A stretch of DNA of 64,000 bases from Ligustrum vulgare (Eukaryota > Streptophyta > Magnoliopsida > Lamiales > Oleaceae). The position numbers and the translations under genes were made by a program. This document shows positions 37,392 to 50,516 of the stretch, in pieces; within the stretch, counting starts at the first letter, position 1; every line of letters begins with the position of its first letter. Under the pieces are notes generated by a model, which was not told where the DNA came from, ran no database searches, and saw only the letters and a program-made list of their open reading frames with translations. The stretch covers positions 17,793,446 through 17,857,445 of the forward strand of contig OY743172.1 of NCBI GenBank assembly GCA_963555705.1, written 5' to 3'.

Positions 37392-39985
37392 TTGCATAGA
37401 ATGATTAGAAATGGCATGCTATCTTGTGATTTTACAAAGAATGAAAAATGTGAAATCTGTACTAAGTCAAAAATGATTAAAAAATCTTTTCAAAGTGTAG
37501 AAAGATCATCCAATATTCTTGACTTAGTGCATACCGACATTTGTGAAGTTAATGGCATGTTAACTAGGGGTGGTAATAAATACTTTATCACTTTCATTGA
37601 TGATTATTCTAGATTTTGTTATGTCTATCTAATAAAACATAAAAATGAGGCTTTTCATATGTTTAAAGCATATAAAAGTGAAGTAGAAAATCAAAAGGAT
37701 AAAAAGATTAAAATTCTTAGAAGTGATAGAGGTGGTGAATATTTTTCTAAAGAATTTGATATCTCTTGTGAAGAACATGGTATTTTACATCAATGTAGTG
37801 CACCTAGAACACTAGAACAAAATGGCTTAGCGGAAAGGAAAAATAGAACCTTAGTTGAGATGATAAATGCTATGCTAACAAGGTCTAAATTGCCTAATAA
37901 CTTATGCGGAGAGACCTTACTTACCGCATGTCATATACATAATAGAATTCTTTCTAAGAAACTTAAAGTTTCACCTGATGAATTGTGGAAAGGTCGGAAG
38001 CCTAACATTGGATATTTTAAAGTGTGGGGGTGTTTGACTTATTATAAAAACACCAATCTTAGTAGGAAAAAACTAGGACCAAGAGGGATCAAAAGTGCCT
38101 TTGTTGGATATGCTATAAATAGTAAAGCATATAGGTTACTTGATCTAATATCCAATGTGATTATAGAATCACGAGATGTGAAATTTTTTGAGAATTCTTT
38201 AAGCTTTGATGATATTCCTCAAAATTCAATAGAAATTCAAAATGAATTTCTGGCTTCTAAATCACTAGAAACATCTTCTCAAGATGTAATTGAGACTAGT
38301 GAACCGCGAAGAAGTAAGAGATCTTGTAAAGAGAAGGTATTAGGACACGATGAAATTGATTCTCAAAGAATTTCCTTTTACATGTTTGAAGCAAGTAAGG
38401 AAGATATAGTAAGAACAATTCCATATGTTCTTCAAATTGATAGTGATCCTAAAACCTATAAATAAGTAATGACTTCTAGAGAAAGCACATTTTGGAAGGA
38501 TGCTATCAATGATGAAATGGATTCTATAATGTCCAACAATACTTGGAAGATTGTTGATTTATCGGCTGGATCAAAAGCCATTGGTTGCAAGTGAGTATTT
38601 TGAAGGAAATACAATACCGATGGTTCGATCCAAACCTATAAAGCAAAATTAGTTGCTAAAGGTTTCGACAAAAGGAAGGAATTGATTATTTTGACACTTA
38701 TGCACCCGTAGCTAGAATTACTACTATTAGAATTCTATTTGCATTATCTTCTATATATGACTTACATGTGCATCAAATGGATGTTAAGACTGCATTTTTA
38801 AATGGAGAATTAAATGAAGAAGTTTATATGGAGTAACCGGAAGGCTTTGTTCTTCCGGGTAACGAAAATAAAGTTTGTAAACTTGTCAAATCACTATATG
38901 GTTTAAAACAAGCTCCTAAAAAATGCCATGAGAAATTTGATAATGCAATTATGTCTTTTGGTTTTTTACACAAAGTGGTAGATAAATGTTTATATATCAA
39001 AAGTTGTGATAAACACGTAATATTTGTGTGCTTATATGTGGATGACATGTTGATTATAAGTAATCACATGGATGGAATAAAAGAAACGAAGAGGTTTCTA
39101 TCGTCAACATTCAAAATGAAATATCTTGATCAAGTAGATACCATATTGGGTATAAAAGTGACCAAGAATGGGTTGGGGTATGCATTAACCCAATCACATT
39201 ATATTGAGAATGTGATTGAAAAGTTCAAACATTTGAACATTAAAGAGGCAAATACTCCATTTGATTCAAGTATTAAACTTGTAAAGAATGTTGATTGGGC
39301 TATTGGACAACTCGAATATACTAGTGGAATTGAGAGTCTAATGTATGTTGTTCAATGCACAAGACCGGACATTGTATTTGCCGTAAGTAAACTTAGTAGG
39401 TTTACTAGCAATCCAAGTGTTGAGCATTGGAAAGCAATTGGGAGAGTTCTTGGGTATTTGAAGAGAACTAAAAACTTTGGACTTCAATATTTCAAGTTTC
39501 CAGCTATACTAGAAGGATATACCGATGCGAGTTGGATATCAAATGCTGGAGAAAATAAATCAACCTCGGGATGGTTGTTTACACTTGGAGGTGGTGCTAT
39601 TTCTTGGAGATCAAAGAAACAAACAATGATTACACATTCCACCATGGAATCCGAGTTTTTTGCACTAGCCGAAACTGGAAAGGAAGCAGAGTGGCTTAAG
39701 GATCTTCTTTATGAAGTTCCACTAGATACGAAGAATGAGTTTTCAATATCTATACTATGCGATAGTCAAGCTACTCTAGCAAGAGCTTATAATGAAGTCT
39801 ACAATGGAAAGTCTAGACATATGAGTCTTAGACATGATTACATAAGAAAATTAATAAAGGACGGAATAATATCACTTACCTATGTAAAGTCAAGTGAAAA
39901 TTTGGTTGATCCATTCACAAAATCACTTACCAAAGAGTTGGTAAGACAAACATCGAGTAGGATGGGGCTAAAACTCCTATTATAA
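37392..39985 (+). pseudogene. Copia integrase / reverse transcriptase / RNase H, broken
   Basis: The first open part (to 38465) has the integrase zinc CEIC, HTDICE, SDRGGEY and [15 protein letters not shown] stop follows SDPKTYK at 38463. Then TGA stops near 38594 and 38606 and a frameshift near 38670 lie in the reverse transcriptase start, and a TAA is at about 38836 after EVYME. The second open part (38951-39985) contains [28 protein letters not shown] and ends RMGLKLLL. The protein was therefore a normal copia pol but is now dead. It is a different lineage member from the element at 10951, with similar domains but clearly diverged sequence. Confidence 0.92.
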
Positions 39986-40521
39986 ATTTACCAATGATGA
40001 CAATCCTACCTGTCATTACGAAATGAGTAATTCACGGTTCAAAGGATAACAACAAGTCATTCGATAAGTGAATTGTTGCAACACCTAGAAAATAATTTAA
40101 AAGCCATATCCTAAGGATGTAAGTGCTGGGATAACTGTTTTAGAGGGTTGAATAAATCTTAAAGAAATTCAGTACTTAGTATAAGCGTCTTTAAAAGTTA
40201 CCAAGACAGTGTAAGAATTTCTCCTATATGAACTTAGGAGTGGTGCCGCTTCAAGGAAAGTTTTGGAGTTATTTCTGAAAAGTTCATGAACTCGGATGGG
40301 CGCAAGACCATTAACGCACCAAAGTAAATTGTGTGGAACGCATCAAGCAAGAATGTTCACGTGTGCGATATCGCCGGTTCAAAGCCAATGCTACCTGGGA
40401 TCTCGATATTACTTTGCAATGTTAACACTAATTTAAGGTTAAAATCGAAAGATATCTTATTTTATGAGTGGCATCGTTTATGATTCTAAGTTGAGTTTGT
40501 ATATTTGAACAAGTTGGAGAT

Positions 40522-41262
40522 TGTTATGAAATGTTGTTCAAATATATATATAAAGTTGAAAAAGTGTAAGAATCGGTCTAAAATATAGAGAACCGGTCCA
40601 AGGGGTGTGAAAATCAGACCAAATACAAACTGGACGGACCAATTGGTCCGGTCCGGACCGGACTTGGAGGTCCGGCCAAAATGAGAACCACGCGATCCCA
40701 TGGTTGAACAGATTTTGAATTTGTTCAAGAAAATGGGGCATCGTGCGATCGCTTGGGTCTAGTACCGCACGATCGCGTGGTCATAAAAATTGACCGTTGG
40801 AGAATATTTTCAAATTTTCTCATGCACATTTTCAACAATTTTTTGCACTCTTTTGTGAAGAGTTGCATGGACAACGAATTTAGGTAATGGAATTCTATAA
40901 ATAGGGATAGAATTCATATTTTTAAAAACAATTCAATACAATCCAAGTTCCATATTCTTGTTCTTGAAATACTTAGAATCTCTCTCAAATTGCTCTTCTT
41001 GTTCCTTGTTTACAAGTTTTCATTGTGCTATTTGATACTTGGTTTGAGGCTTGAAATCCGCTAAAGCAATTTACTTGGAGATCCTTTAGCATTCTCATTA
41101 CGAGAGGGCACAAATTTAACTTTTAGGATAGTATTCAATGCGATTCAAGTCCGTTATTGTTCTTCCCATTTATTTCATCACTATTTCAATTCTTTGATTT
41201 CATATTTGTGTCAACTTCATTACAATCAGATATTTCACTTTGAGAAAGAAATTTTCTCAACA
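40522..41262 (+). repeat. 3' LTR of the truncated copia element (741 bp)
   Basis: Starts TGTTATGAAATG and ends TTTCTCAACA. A TATA box (CTATAAATAGGG, about 40893-40904) lies 370 bp in. Confidence 0.75.
40630..40795 (+). promoter_or_regulatory. CpG palindrome cluster in LTR U3
   Basis: Contains GGTCCGGTCCGGACCGGAC, CGCGATCCCATGG, ATCGTGCGATCGCTTGG and CCGCACGATCGCGTGG. It ends about 100 bp upstream of the TATA box. Confidence 0.55.
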
Positions 41263-41281
41263 GTTTATTTGTCCCGCCCAG

Positions 41282-41840
41282 ATATAGCTATAGAGATTCT
41301 TAAATTGGAAAAGAAAAGTGATAAAAAAAATATGAACTAAAATTAAAATGTGCATTCTTAAATGAGAAAAAAGTAGAATGGAATACAAAAAGGAAAAAAA
41401 AAACACACACACACACACACTCTCTTTCCCAAGCATATTAAGCTGTATTCCTTTAGAACAGAAGTTTTCTTGTTAGTATCACAATTTATACTGTATTAAT
41501 TTTGGAAAAAAAAAAAAGAAGACTTCTTTTGTACTCGTATAAGCTAAATCGAACATTTTCTATATAGCTAAAGAGATTCTCAATTTGGAAAAGAAAAGTG
41601 ATAAAAAAAATGTGAACTAAAATTAAAATGTGCATTCTTAAATGAGAAAAAAGCAGAATGGAATACAAAAAGAAAAAGAAAAAGAAAAAAAAAAAACCCA
41701 CAAACTTTCCCAAGCATATTAAGCTGTGCTCCTTTAGAACAGAAGTTTTCTTGTTAGTATCACAATTTATACTGTATTAATTAAAAAATAAAAAAAGGAC
41801 TTCTTTTGTACTCGCATAAGCTAAATCGAACGTTTTCTAT
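41282..41840. repeat. Tandem duplication of about 279 bp
   Basis: 41282-41561 is repeated at 41562-41840 with modest divergence; both begin ATAGCTA..AGAGATTCT and end GCTAAATCGAAC.TTTTCTAT. No coding sequence is seen. Confidence 0.85.
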
Positions 41841-41969
41841 TCTCATCTGTTTAAATAATGAAACGAATTAATCTATTTTACCCTAGTGGTTTACCTAATG
41901 GTTTACCGATTCGTACGTTGACACGATTATGATAGTTAATTTTGAAAATGATGTAATGAGTATAGTGGT

Positions 41970-42016
<47 letters not shown>

Positions 42017-42900
42017 TGCAGTGTAAGTAACCCAATCAATTGCCATCGTTTGATAATGGTACTATTTTTTATTTATAAATCATTTTATAAATAATATAAT
42101 TTTTCAAATCACTTTTTAATCACACATTTTTCTTTTTCTAATTTTCAATCACTATTTTTTACCTCAAAATCATAAATAAATCAATTTATAAACCAAACAA
42201 TATTATTAAACGGAGACTAAATTAATAGGTACAGTAGCATGGTTTTAATCAAAAACTATACGTCAATTTCCCACTCAATTCAATACCTTTATTGCATAGG
42301 ATAGGAATATAGGATCTGCTACTTGACAATTTCAATTTGAATTGACCCCAAAGGTTGCAAAAAGTTGAAACAAGGTCCTATTTGAGTGTTGGTAGCAAAA
42401 AAAAGTTCATAGTGTCTTGAACAAAGAGCGCACACACTAGGTGCTAACCCTATTCAAATTCCTCAGCAGGAAAAAGGAAAAAGGAAAAAGGAATTTGTAC
42501 AGATAAATTGTCCACATGTATTGACAGATACACATTTGCCAATTTTGTGACCGTTGATGTTGAAAATGATATGATGGTTGAAATTTTGATTTCTAACAAT
42601 CATATATTTGTCGAACTTTCTGTATACCTAACATCACTCCTGCTCCCTAAGAGCATCTCCAATGTTGGTATAAAATAAAGCTATTTTGTGATTTACATTC
42701 GACCTGTACGGCCTCCAATTGGGAGATTTAAACTACATTTTCCGCCAAAAATGTACAAAATATACATATTGTTTTACATCTTCTTATAGATCCGCAAATA
42801 TGTAAATGAGGATGTAAAAATTATTTTGAATATGTTAATTTACACTTATTTTTACACCATCATTGGAAATGCTCTAATCTCCAACGGCACCCCACACATA
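41841..42900. other. Upstream region of the FORKED1-like gene
   Basis: Holds a (TA)n tract at 41971-42013 and a MITE at about 42045-42225 (ends CGTTTGATAATGG and AAACAATATTATTAAACG). No gene is seen. Confidence 0.5.
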
Positions 42901-42918
42901 ACCCACTCTTGAATAGTC

Positions 42919-42926
42919 TATAAAAG
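42919..42926 (+). promoter_or_regulatory. Probable TATA box of the FORKED1-like gene
   Basis: TATAAAAG, 164 bp upstream of the chosen start codon, gives a 5' UTR of about 135 bp. Confidence 0.6.
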
Positions 42927-43089
42927 GAAATACCAATCCAAAGGACTGGAGGGGACACTGGACAGGATTCTTCAAAAGCAAACAAAGACTGTATTTCCAG
43001 TATACTTTTGCTTTACATATATAGGCTGCCTTTAGGAGGAGGAGAACGCCGCAGGCGGCGGAGTACGGTTGCCGGAAAGCAAGTCCAAT

Positions 43090-46000
43090 ATGGAATTCGT
43101 TTCCAGGTCTCCATCTTTGCTTCCCAACTCAAGTTTTAACATTAATGCTGAAAATATGAGTACTGCTGAGGAACAGCAACAGTTTGCAAACCTTGTATTC
43201 TCTTCTGCAACTTCTCAACTACTTCTTCAACGCATCATGTCTCAATCAGTAAGCCTCGTTATACGTTTACAGAGGTGTCAAAGTGTGTTCCGGGCTCGAC
43301 TGAAAATATGATAATTTTTTTTTTTTTTTTTGAAAATAAAATATGATAACTTTTTAAAATAACAGAAATTAAAAATAAATTTAATGCAGGAAATATCACC
43401 ATTAGCTTCAGGAAGGCTGTCTCACAGCAGCGGACCTTCAAATGGATGCCATACAGAAGAAAATGATAGCATTCCAATTTCTCCTTCTGATGATTTTGAA
43501 GATATAGTTAAGGTACATTTTTTTTTTCCCTCTAATTATTCAATTTCCCTCTGCCACCCACAATCTGGATTTTGTTATTTGTTTCGATTTCGGCATTTAT
43601 TTATTTATTTTTTTGCTTCTTTCAAAAATTAAATTTTAACTAACATTTCAAGGGATCTACAATCTTTTCAACCACTTTGGTCACCAAACTTTTTTTATTT
43701 ATAAATCAATTTATAAAATATACAATTTTCAAAAATAACTTTTTAACCATAAATATTTTTTCTCACCACTTTTCAGCAATACATTTTACGTTGAAAATGT
43801 AAATAACTCAATTTATAAATTACGTTCTTTTACCAAACATAGACTAACGGGTTTCCAAGCATAGTACTACATAATGGGATAAAAATAAATTTTTATACTC
43901 GTACTCGACCAGGGGGGAAAAATTCATTAAAAAGAATTCCCTTGCAAAAATAAGTGGACTTGGGAGCAGGTTACAACATACTGACATAGTATATGTACAT
44001 AATTTCTATAAATAAACCATGTTCGGTAAACTTTATTTATAATAAACACAATTTTTAATATCATTTTTTAGTCACATCTTTTTTCCTCAAGTTTTAACTA
44101 CACATCTTACATTAAAAATATAAATAACACAAATCATGACTATTTATAAAGTTAGCGAACAGGTCCTAATTTGTAAATTGACTTCATTTTACACCTTATC
44201 AAATTGAATGAAGCTTTATAAGGAACTCATTAAAAAACTAGAATTTTCAACACGATAAAACTCCTGAGTTAATTATTTGAAAATCGATCGTGTGAAAAGT
44301 ATTTTTTATAAGATGTATAAAAAGTAAGAAAAAAAATATATAAAAAATGATATTTATTTATATTATGTATCTTTTTTCAACAAGTATATAAGAAAAATAT
44401 TTTGAGAACAATCAATTTTAAATAAAAACTTAAAATCGGTACTCTGTAAATTGTTTGGTAAAAGTTTTTTATCTACAAAGAATTTGGTATTTTCAAGGTG
44501 AAATATGTGATTAAAAATAATTTTTTAATTGTTTAGTAAAAGTTTGTTATATACAAAGAATTTAGTATTTTCGAGGTAAAATATGTGGTTAAAAAATAAT
44601 TTTCAAAATATATGTTGTTAAAAAGCGACTTAAAAATATATACGTAACAAAAAGAATTGGTTTATAAACCAGATGATAGATTACGCAATTTCTCAAATTA
44701 CTTTTTAATCACACATATTTTTCATCTTCAATTTTCAATCACTACTTTTTATTTCAAAATTATAAATAAGTCAATTTATAAAACAAAACCAAACATAGGC
44801 TTATAACTTTTTATTTACTAACAATTTATTGAGCTTAACAATAACTATTGCACTGATTAGTCAATAATGACATCTACTAGTGGAAAAAAGCTATATGGGG
44901 AATGGGGATTGAACCCAATGCAGTCAATTATTTCAGAAATAGCTTTTCTTTGTTTACAAGGATACTTTAGTTGTCTAATCAGACACCTTTTTGACTACTA
45001 ACTGTTCAAAATTTAGCCTTTATTTGGTAAAGTTCATAAGCAACAAGCCTTCCCAAGTAACTTTTTAAAATAATTTTTTAATCATATATTTTATTTCGAA
45101 AATAACAATTTTTTTTTTTTATAAACAAAGAACTTTTATCAAATAAACTTAATCTCGACAACATGAAAAAAAAACTTGAAATTCTTGAATTGCAACCATT
45201 CTCCAAGTTTAGATAGGAATTGATGATTGTGCATCCAGGCATGGCCAAGAATTTTAAAAAAAAGAACTTAGCCCTTGTTGGATTCTCATAATTTTTGAAA
45301 AAATGAGTTTTGAATAGTAGTTTTGAAAAATCGTGTGATTAAAAAATGGTTTGAAAAGTAAAAAATTGTATACTTAATTTTTTTGGATGGTTGAGATTGA
45401 TTACCGTAAAAAAAATGTAATATATATTTTTTATGAAAAAAATATGTTTATCAAACAAGGGCTTAATTAGGATACAAGATTAATAATTCTTAGAGAATAA
45501 TAAAGATGAGTTGTGCAGATTATCTAAAATTCATTTTTTAAAAATATTTATACATGAATATGTATTGTTATCTTATGAGGAAGACTTAGGTTATTTGAAA
45601 CTTAAAGTCTCAAGTTTGGTAACTTGTTTATAAATAATACATTTTCTTAAATTACTTTTTAACCACAAACATTCCTCAAATTACTTTCCATAACATATTT
45701 TATTTCAAAACATCTATGTTTGATTGATTATATTTGCCTAAAAAATGTTACATCAAGGAATTTTTTTTCAACTTTTTGGGTTTGATTAGAACATTTGAAT
45801 TAGAAAATATTTGGGTGGTACAATAATTTGAAGCACGATTTAGGTCATTTGTTTGGAAAATATTTTCTCACCTATTTGGTAAGAAAATTTTACATGACTT
45901 TTGTTCATGTGAATCAAACACATTATAAACGAAAAACTTTTACCAAACATATGTCAAGCTTTAAATAGCGTGGCTCTTTCAACTATGTAGTCATATTTGA

Positions 46001-47906
46001 GTTCAACATTTAGCCCATGTTTGGTTATGATTAAAATTTGATTTTAATATTAAGTCAAAGTTAATAATTAATTTTAATCGTACATTTTATGGGAATCAAT
46101 TTTTTCAACCACATATTTTATCAAATTTTATTCAAATTTACTAAAAATTAATTTTAATACATACCAAACAGACAATTAATTAAAACTCGTGTTTGATTTT
46201 TGATTAACAATTGAATTATTTGATCAAACTTCGACTAAACATGTGTATTTAAACAAAGGGTCTTTTTGATTATGATAAAAAAAATTGATTTTTATCAAAG
46301 TCAATAATTAATCACAACCACATATCTTATGGATCCCACATTTTTTTAATCACGCATCTCATCAATTTTTATCAAAATTATATAAAAATCTGAATTTAAT
46401 CTCTATCAAACAGGGGCTAATTTATATATAACAAAATTTATCAAACCATTTTTTAATCACATACATTTTTAATCATTTTTCAAACACATATTTTACCATG
46501 AAAAGTGAAAACGATAAGATTTCATTTATAAACAATTTGAAGCCACCGAATAAAGCATTATTAAGTGTAACCCATAGACCTTCTATTATATGTATAATTA
46601 GGCTTCTCTTTGATAAATCGTTAATAAAGAATGCATTTCCTTGGAATGAAATGTTTGACTTGGAACTGTTGGACCCAATAAAATTTATAAAGTTTTTGTA
46701 AATTAGCAAATATTCGGTAAAAATTTGTTTATAAATGATCACAAGGCAACATCTCACTAGACCATTTTTTTTAAAAATAATTGATTTCTGCTAATCAAAA
46801 ATTTTCGTCAACAATTTTTTACTTTTCAAAAAAATGTCCAATGAAACATTATTATGTGGCCGTTTATAAACAAATTTATAAATAACACATTTTCTCTGAC
46901 TGCTTTTAACTACACAAAATTTCTTCAAATCACTTCTCAACAACATATTTTACTTCTAAATTTTTTTTGTTTATGAATATAAAAAATTACCAAACAAAAA
47001 TTAAAATTAATTATTAACTTTAACTTAAATTTGAATCTAAATTTTTAGTTAATGAAACAAGGATTTATTAGAAGCTCTTCCGTATAACAGGGACATATTA
47101 AGCCTCTCTTGGTAAATTGCGTTTATAAACTATTGTTTATAAATAGCGATGTGATATTTCGTTAATTCATTTTTTTAAAAGATAAAATTGTGAGTAGAAA
47201 TGTTTGATGATTTTTCAAAAAATTATCTAATTAATGAAATATGGTTACGTTGAAATGTACATGTGACCGCTTATGATCAAAATTTACTGAGGAGAGGCTG
47301 AGTTATTGCCTATTGGAAGCTAGCTCTTTCATATCCTTTTAACTTTCTCTTCCATCCCTAGCTAGTCAGTTTTTTAATCTCCGCTTATTTTCCCTATCAA
47401 AACCACACTTCCAGTACTTCCGCGCAAACAACACCTTGCAACCCTTATTCACCACCACGCATACCGGTTATGGTGCTGCCGGCGCTAGTGGTAGCACACC
47501 GGGTGGCAAGACAGTCGGGAGGTGGCTAAAGGAAAAGAGAGAGAAGAAGAAAGAAGAGACAAGAGTACAAAATGCCCAGCTCCATGCAGCTGTTTCAGTG
47601 GCTGGAGTGGCTTCAGCAGTGGCTGCAATTGCAGCCGCCACAGCTGCATCATCTTCAAAAGGAAACGACGAACAGATGGCAAAAACAGATAAGGCATTGG
47701 CTTCAGCCGCCATTCTGGTTGCTGCACAGTGCGTTGAAGCTGCAGAAGCAATGGGAGCTAATCGTGATCACCTCATGTCTTCTATAAGCTCTGCCGTCAA
47801 TGTCCGGTCTTATGGAGATATATCAACTCTTACTGCCGCCGCAGCCACCGGTAACATATTTTAATTTGAACGTGCATTATTCATTTTTTTCCCAGATTCC
47901 GACTAC

Positions 47907-48001
<95 letters not shown>

Positions 48002-48794
48002 GCTCTTCGTGGAGTATCAACCTTGAAGGCAAGAGCGTTGAAGGATGTTCCAGCACCTGCTCCAATAGACAGAGGGTTAAGCATAGGCACAGGTCAAAAT
48101 AGCAGCAATAACAATACTCATGGAAACTATTACGAAGCGCTAGATCCTGAAGAAAACTTCTTGGCTGCTTGTAATCAAGATCTGATGCTCGCTCGAGGCA
48201 GTGAACTTCTCAAAAGAACTCGTAAAGGTGACCTTCACCTTCATTTGAAAATCGTTTGAACCTTGGAACAGTTTTCCCTTGCATAAGTATATCTTGATAC
48301 CAATCAAATTCTGCATGCAGGTGATCTACACTGGAAGATTGTCTCAATTTATATTCACCGAACTGGAAATGTAAGCCCTGCTTGACTTCATTATAATCTC
48401 AAAAAACTTTGTCAAAAAGGTATCATTTGTTACAATATAAAGTTCCATTCACATTTTGCAGGTGATGCTGAAGATGAAGAGCAAATACGCTGCAAATACT
48501 ATAACAAAAAAGAACAAGAGTAAGATTTTTGACTTTAATTCTCTGTACATTGTAAATCTGGTAAAATGCTGAGGGCTAAGTTGTGCTGCAGATATAGTGC
48601 TGGATATTTGCAAGGACATACCAGCGTGGCCAGGGAGGCACTTGTTCGAAGATAGAGAGCAACGGCGATACTTCGGGTTAAAAACTGAGGGCCGCGGCGT
48701 CGTGGAGTTTGAATGCAAGAATGAAAGAGAATACGAAATGTGGACTCAAGGTGTTTCGAGGCTGCTTTCCATAGTTGACGAGAGAAGAAGCTGA
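43090..48794 (+). CDS. FORKED1-like / VAN3-binding protein, seven exons
   Basis: Exons 43090-43248, 43390-43512, 47415-47850, 48003-48227, 48321-48370, 48462-48519 and 48592-48794 join to 418 codons with GT..AG introns and consistent phases. The start is the ATG giving MEFVSRS, which fits the family's MEFLSRS; an upstream in-frame TTG was rejected. The N-terminal DUF828 region has [16 protein letters not shown] (residues 54-69) and [11 protein letters not shown]; a conserved [19 protein letters not shown] (from about residue 124); and the Ala-rich [20 protein letters not shown]. The C-terminal PH-type domain runs from [12 protein letters not shown] to [12 protein letters not shown]. Family members (FORKED1, FL proteins, VAB) link the ARF-GAP VAN3/SCARFACE and auxin-guided vein patterning at the trans-Golgi and plasma membrane. 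The frame is intact. Intron 2 is 3.9 kb and packed with MITEs. Which paralogue it is cannot be settled. Confidence 0.92.
43640..47285. mobile_element. Cluster of MITEs filling intron 2
   Basis: About a dozen short AT-rich elements with TTTGGTAAA / TTTACCAAA-like ends and inner TTTATAAATA..ATTACTTTTTAA motifs. Approximate spans are 43655-43850, 44018-44170, 44445-44590, 44655-44805, 45010-45150, 45275-45465, 45600-45955, 46014-46175, 46262-46420, 46430-46760, 46850-47010 and 47110-47280. Individual ends are fuzzy. Confidence 0.6.
47913..47998 (+). repeat. (CT)43 tract at a 3' splice site
   Basis: An uninterrupted run of 43 CT units ends four bases before exon 4 (next bases ACAG). It makes up most of the 152-bp intron 3 and doubles as its polypyrimidine tract. 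Confidence 0.95.
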
Positions 48795-49619
48795 ATTGAG
48801 CATTATCATTTTGGTTAATGGTAGTTACTTTCATTTTTCACGCCATGTTAGTACTGTTAAGCTATTATATCAGACGTCGTAGATTATGATTTGCTGCTAC
48901 CCTTTTTTGTGGTGTGTTGTAATAGTTAAACTTTGCAGGAACCATATAGATTTCAAGGCTCGTAAGTTATATATGCTTTTCTTATTTGTGCCACCAAATA
49001 GCTCTCAAGGACCAGGATACAATGAAATTAAAATTGTTTGTCTGATGAATATGCACTTCTAGACAACAAACAAACACAAGAACTTGACCAGTATATCAAA
49101 CATACGAGACTTTGTATTCCTGTTCTACAGTAAAAGAATACGAAGAACAAATTTTCAATGAAATAAATGTATGGATTTAAAGTATAAAAAATAGGAGCGA
49201 AACTGAGAGAGATCAATGAATTCATGTGTTTAATCCAAGACAAATCCAAAATATTTATAAAATTGGATACACTTCTTAATTCCCAAGAGTCACGCCTATA
49301 ATTTAGACATCAATTCATACTTAAAATTACTCCAAAAAAAAAAAAAAAAAAAAGTCGAATTAAATCATGAAAAGAAGCCAACAAGCAATTCCCAATGGTC
49401 ATAAATTTTTGTACTGGGCTATCACCTAGGTGATAACCCGACAGACCTTTACAAAGGCATTTGTGAAACGCCCATATTGGGCTGCCACCTCTTTCTTTCT
49501 TTCTCATTTATTCTTGGATTTCTTCCAAACATACACTTCATATTTATTTGAATTCAATTTGAAATTATTATCGAAATGAATAAAATTTTGAAAATTTTTT
49601 TTTTTTGTGTACACTAGTT
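48795..49619. other. 3' flank of the FORKED1-like gene
   Basis: No gene is seen. Contains a 24-base near-palindrome, GGGCTATCACC/TA/GGTGATAACCC at 49416-49439, and a run of 20 A near 49334. Confidence 0.6.
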
Positions 49620-50516
49620 GAACTTTATGCATAAATGAAAGTGTTTTTCCGACTTGAACTTTCACGTAGTGAAAGTATTTCACACTCTAATCAAGATGGC
49701 ATGATAGACAAACTTTGAACCAACGACCCTATATGATTAGGCAGATTAGCCGAAAATACTTCACGCACAAGTTAGAATGTCCTTATTGTGCTCATAAGCA
49801 CCGAGACATGAATATGTCATGTGTGCCATATCTTTATTTTTGTTTCGTGAATGTCTTAAGTAGTTGGCCAAACTACTAAGGAGCCGAGACTATCCTCGAT
49901 ATTCATATATGTAGGCTTATAAAAAATGCCATCTCTAAAGCATTTTATATTCAGTTATATGAGCCTATAAAGAGTCAATCAACTCATCATTTCGTTACTC
50001 ATACGTTTACGAAACATTTCTACCTTGAGATTAAGTTAAAAATTTGCAAACTCTTATGATGTAATTTACTCATTGAACCTAAGATCTTGATGTTTCAAGT
50101 CTTAGGTTGATTTTTCATCATTGGTGACTTTGAATTGGCCGCAATTACATCCCATTTGATGTTTTATTAACTAAATCTCTTGCAAGACATTTCCTCAAAA
50201 GATCTGTCAAGCTTTTACCTGACTTAACGTAAGACACGATAATGATACCAACTGAAATTAATTGTCTTACTGTACTCTATGTCTTAATTCAATGTGTCTA
50301 GAATTATCATTGTATATTTGGTTATATGCTTTAGACAAAATTATCTCACTATTACAATGGATAGAAACTTGTGGCATTGGTTGAGGCCAAAAAGGAAATT
50401 CAATCAACAATTTCCTTAGAATAATCGGAGTAATAAATCTCATAATTCATCGTTTCCTTTTAGATGTATTATAATTATATAGACTATTTGTCAATGTAAT
50501 TGACTTAGGTTACTTG
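49620..50516 (-). pseudogene. Old copia element: RNase H end and 3' region
   Basis: Minus-strand, frame-broken remains of the copia RNase H (VSIHCNSEIILSKAYNQIYN and NSRHIELRH near 50380-50250) and a 3' non-coding stretch resembling that at 11690-12140. No 3' LTR could be seen on the left. This is the terminal piece of a dispersed element whose other pieces lie at 51916, 54100 and 62285. Confidence 0.7.

Larger units (their letters stand above)
37380..41267 (+). mobile_element. 5'-truncated Ty1/copia element
   Basis: Carries integrase, reverse transcriptase and RNase H (37392-39985), a 3' non-coding region, the purine stretch AAGTTGGAGAT (40511-40521) and a 3' LTR (40522-41262). Gag, protease and 5' LTR are missing, so it is truncated or deleted at the left. 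Domain order is copia-type. Confidence 0.85.

Noticed and set aside
43069..43089. Start of the FORKED1-like protein at the TTG at 43069.
   Set aside because: The ATG at 43090 gives the family-typical MEFVSRS start and a normal initiator codon.
47468..47751. Long minus-strand frames opposite exon 3 of the FORKED1-like gene.
   Set aside because: Shadows of an Ala-rich exon whose plus-strand frame is clearly conserved and spliced.
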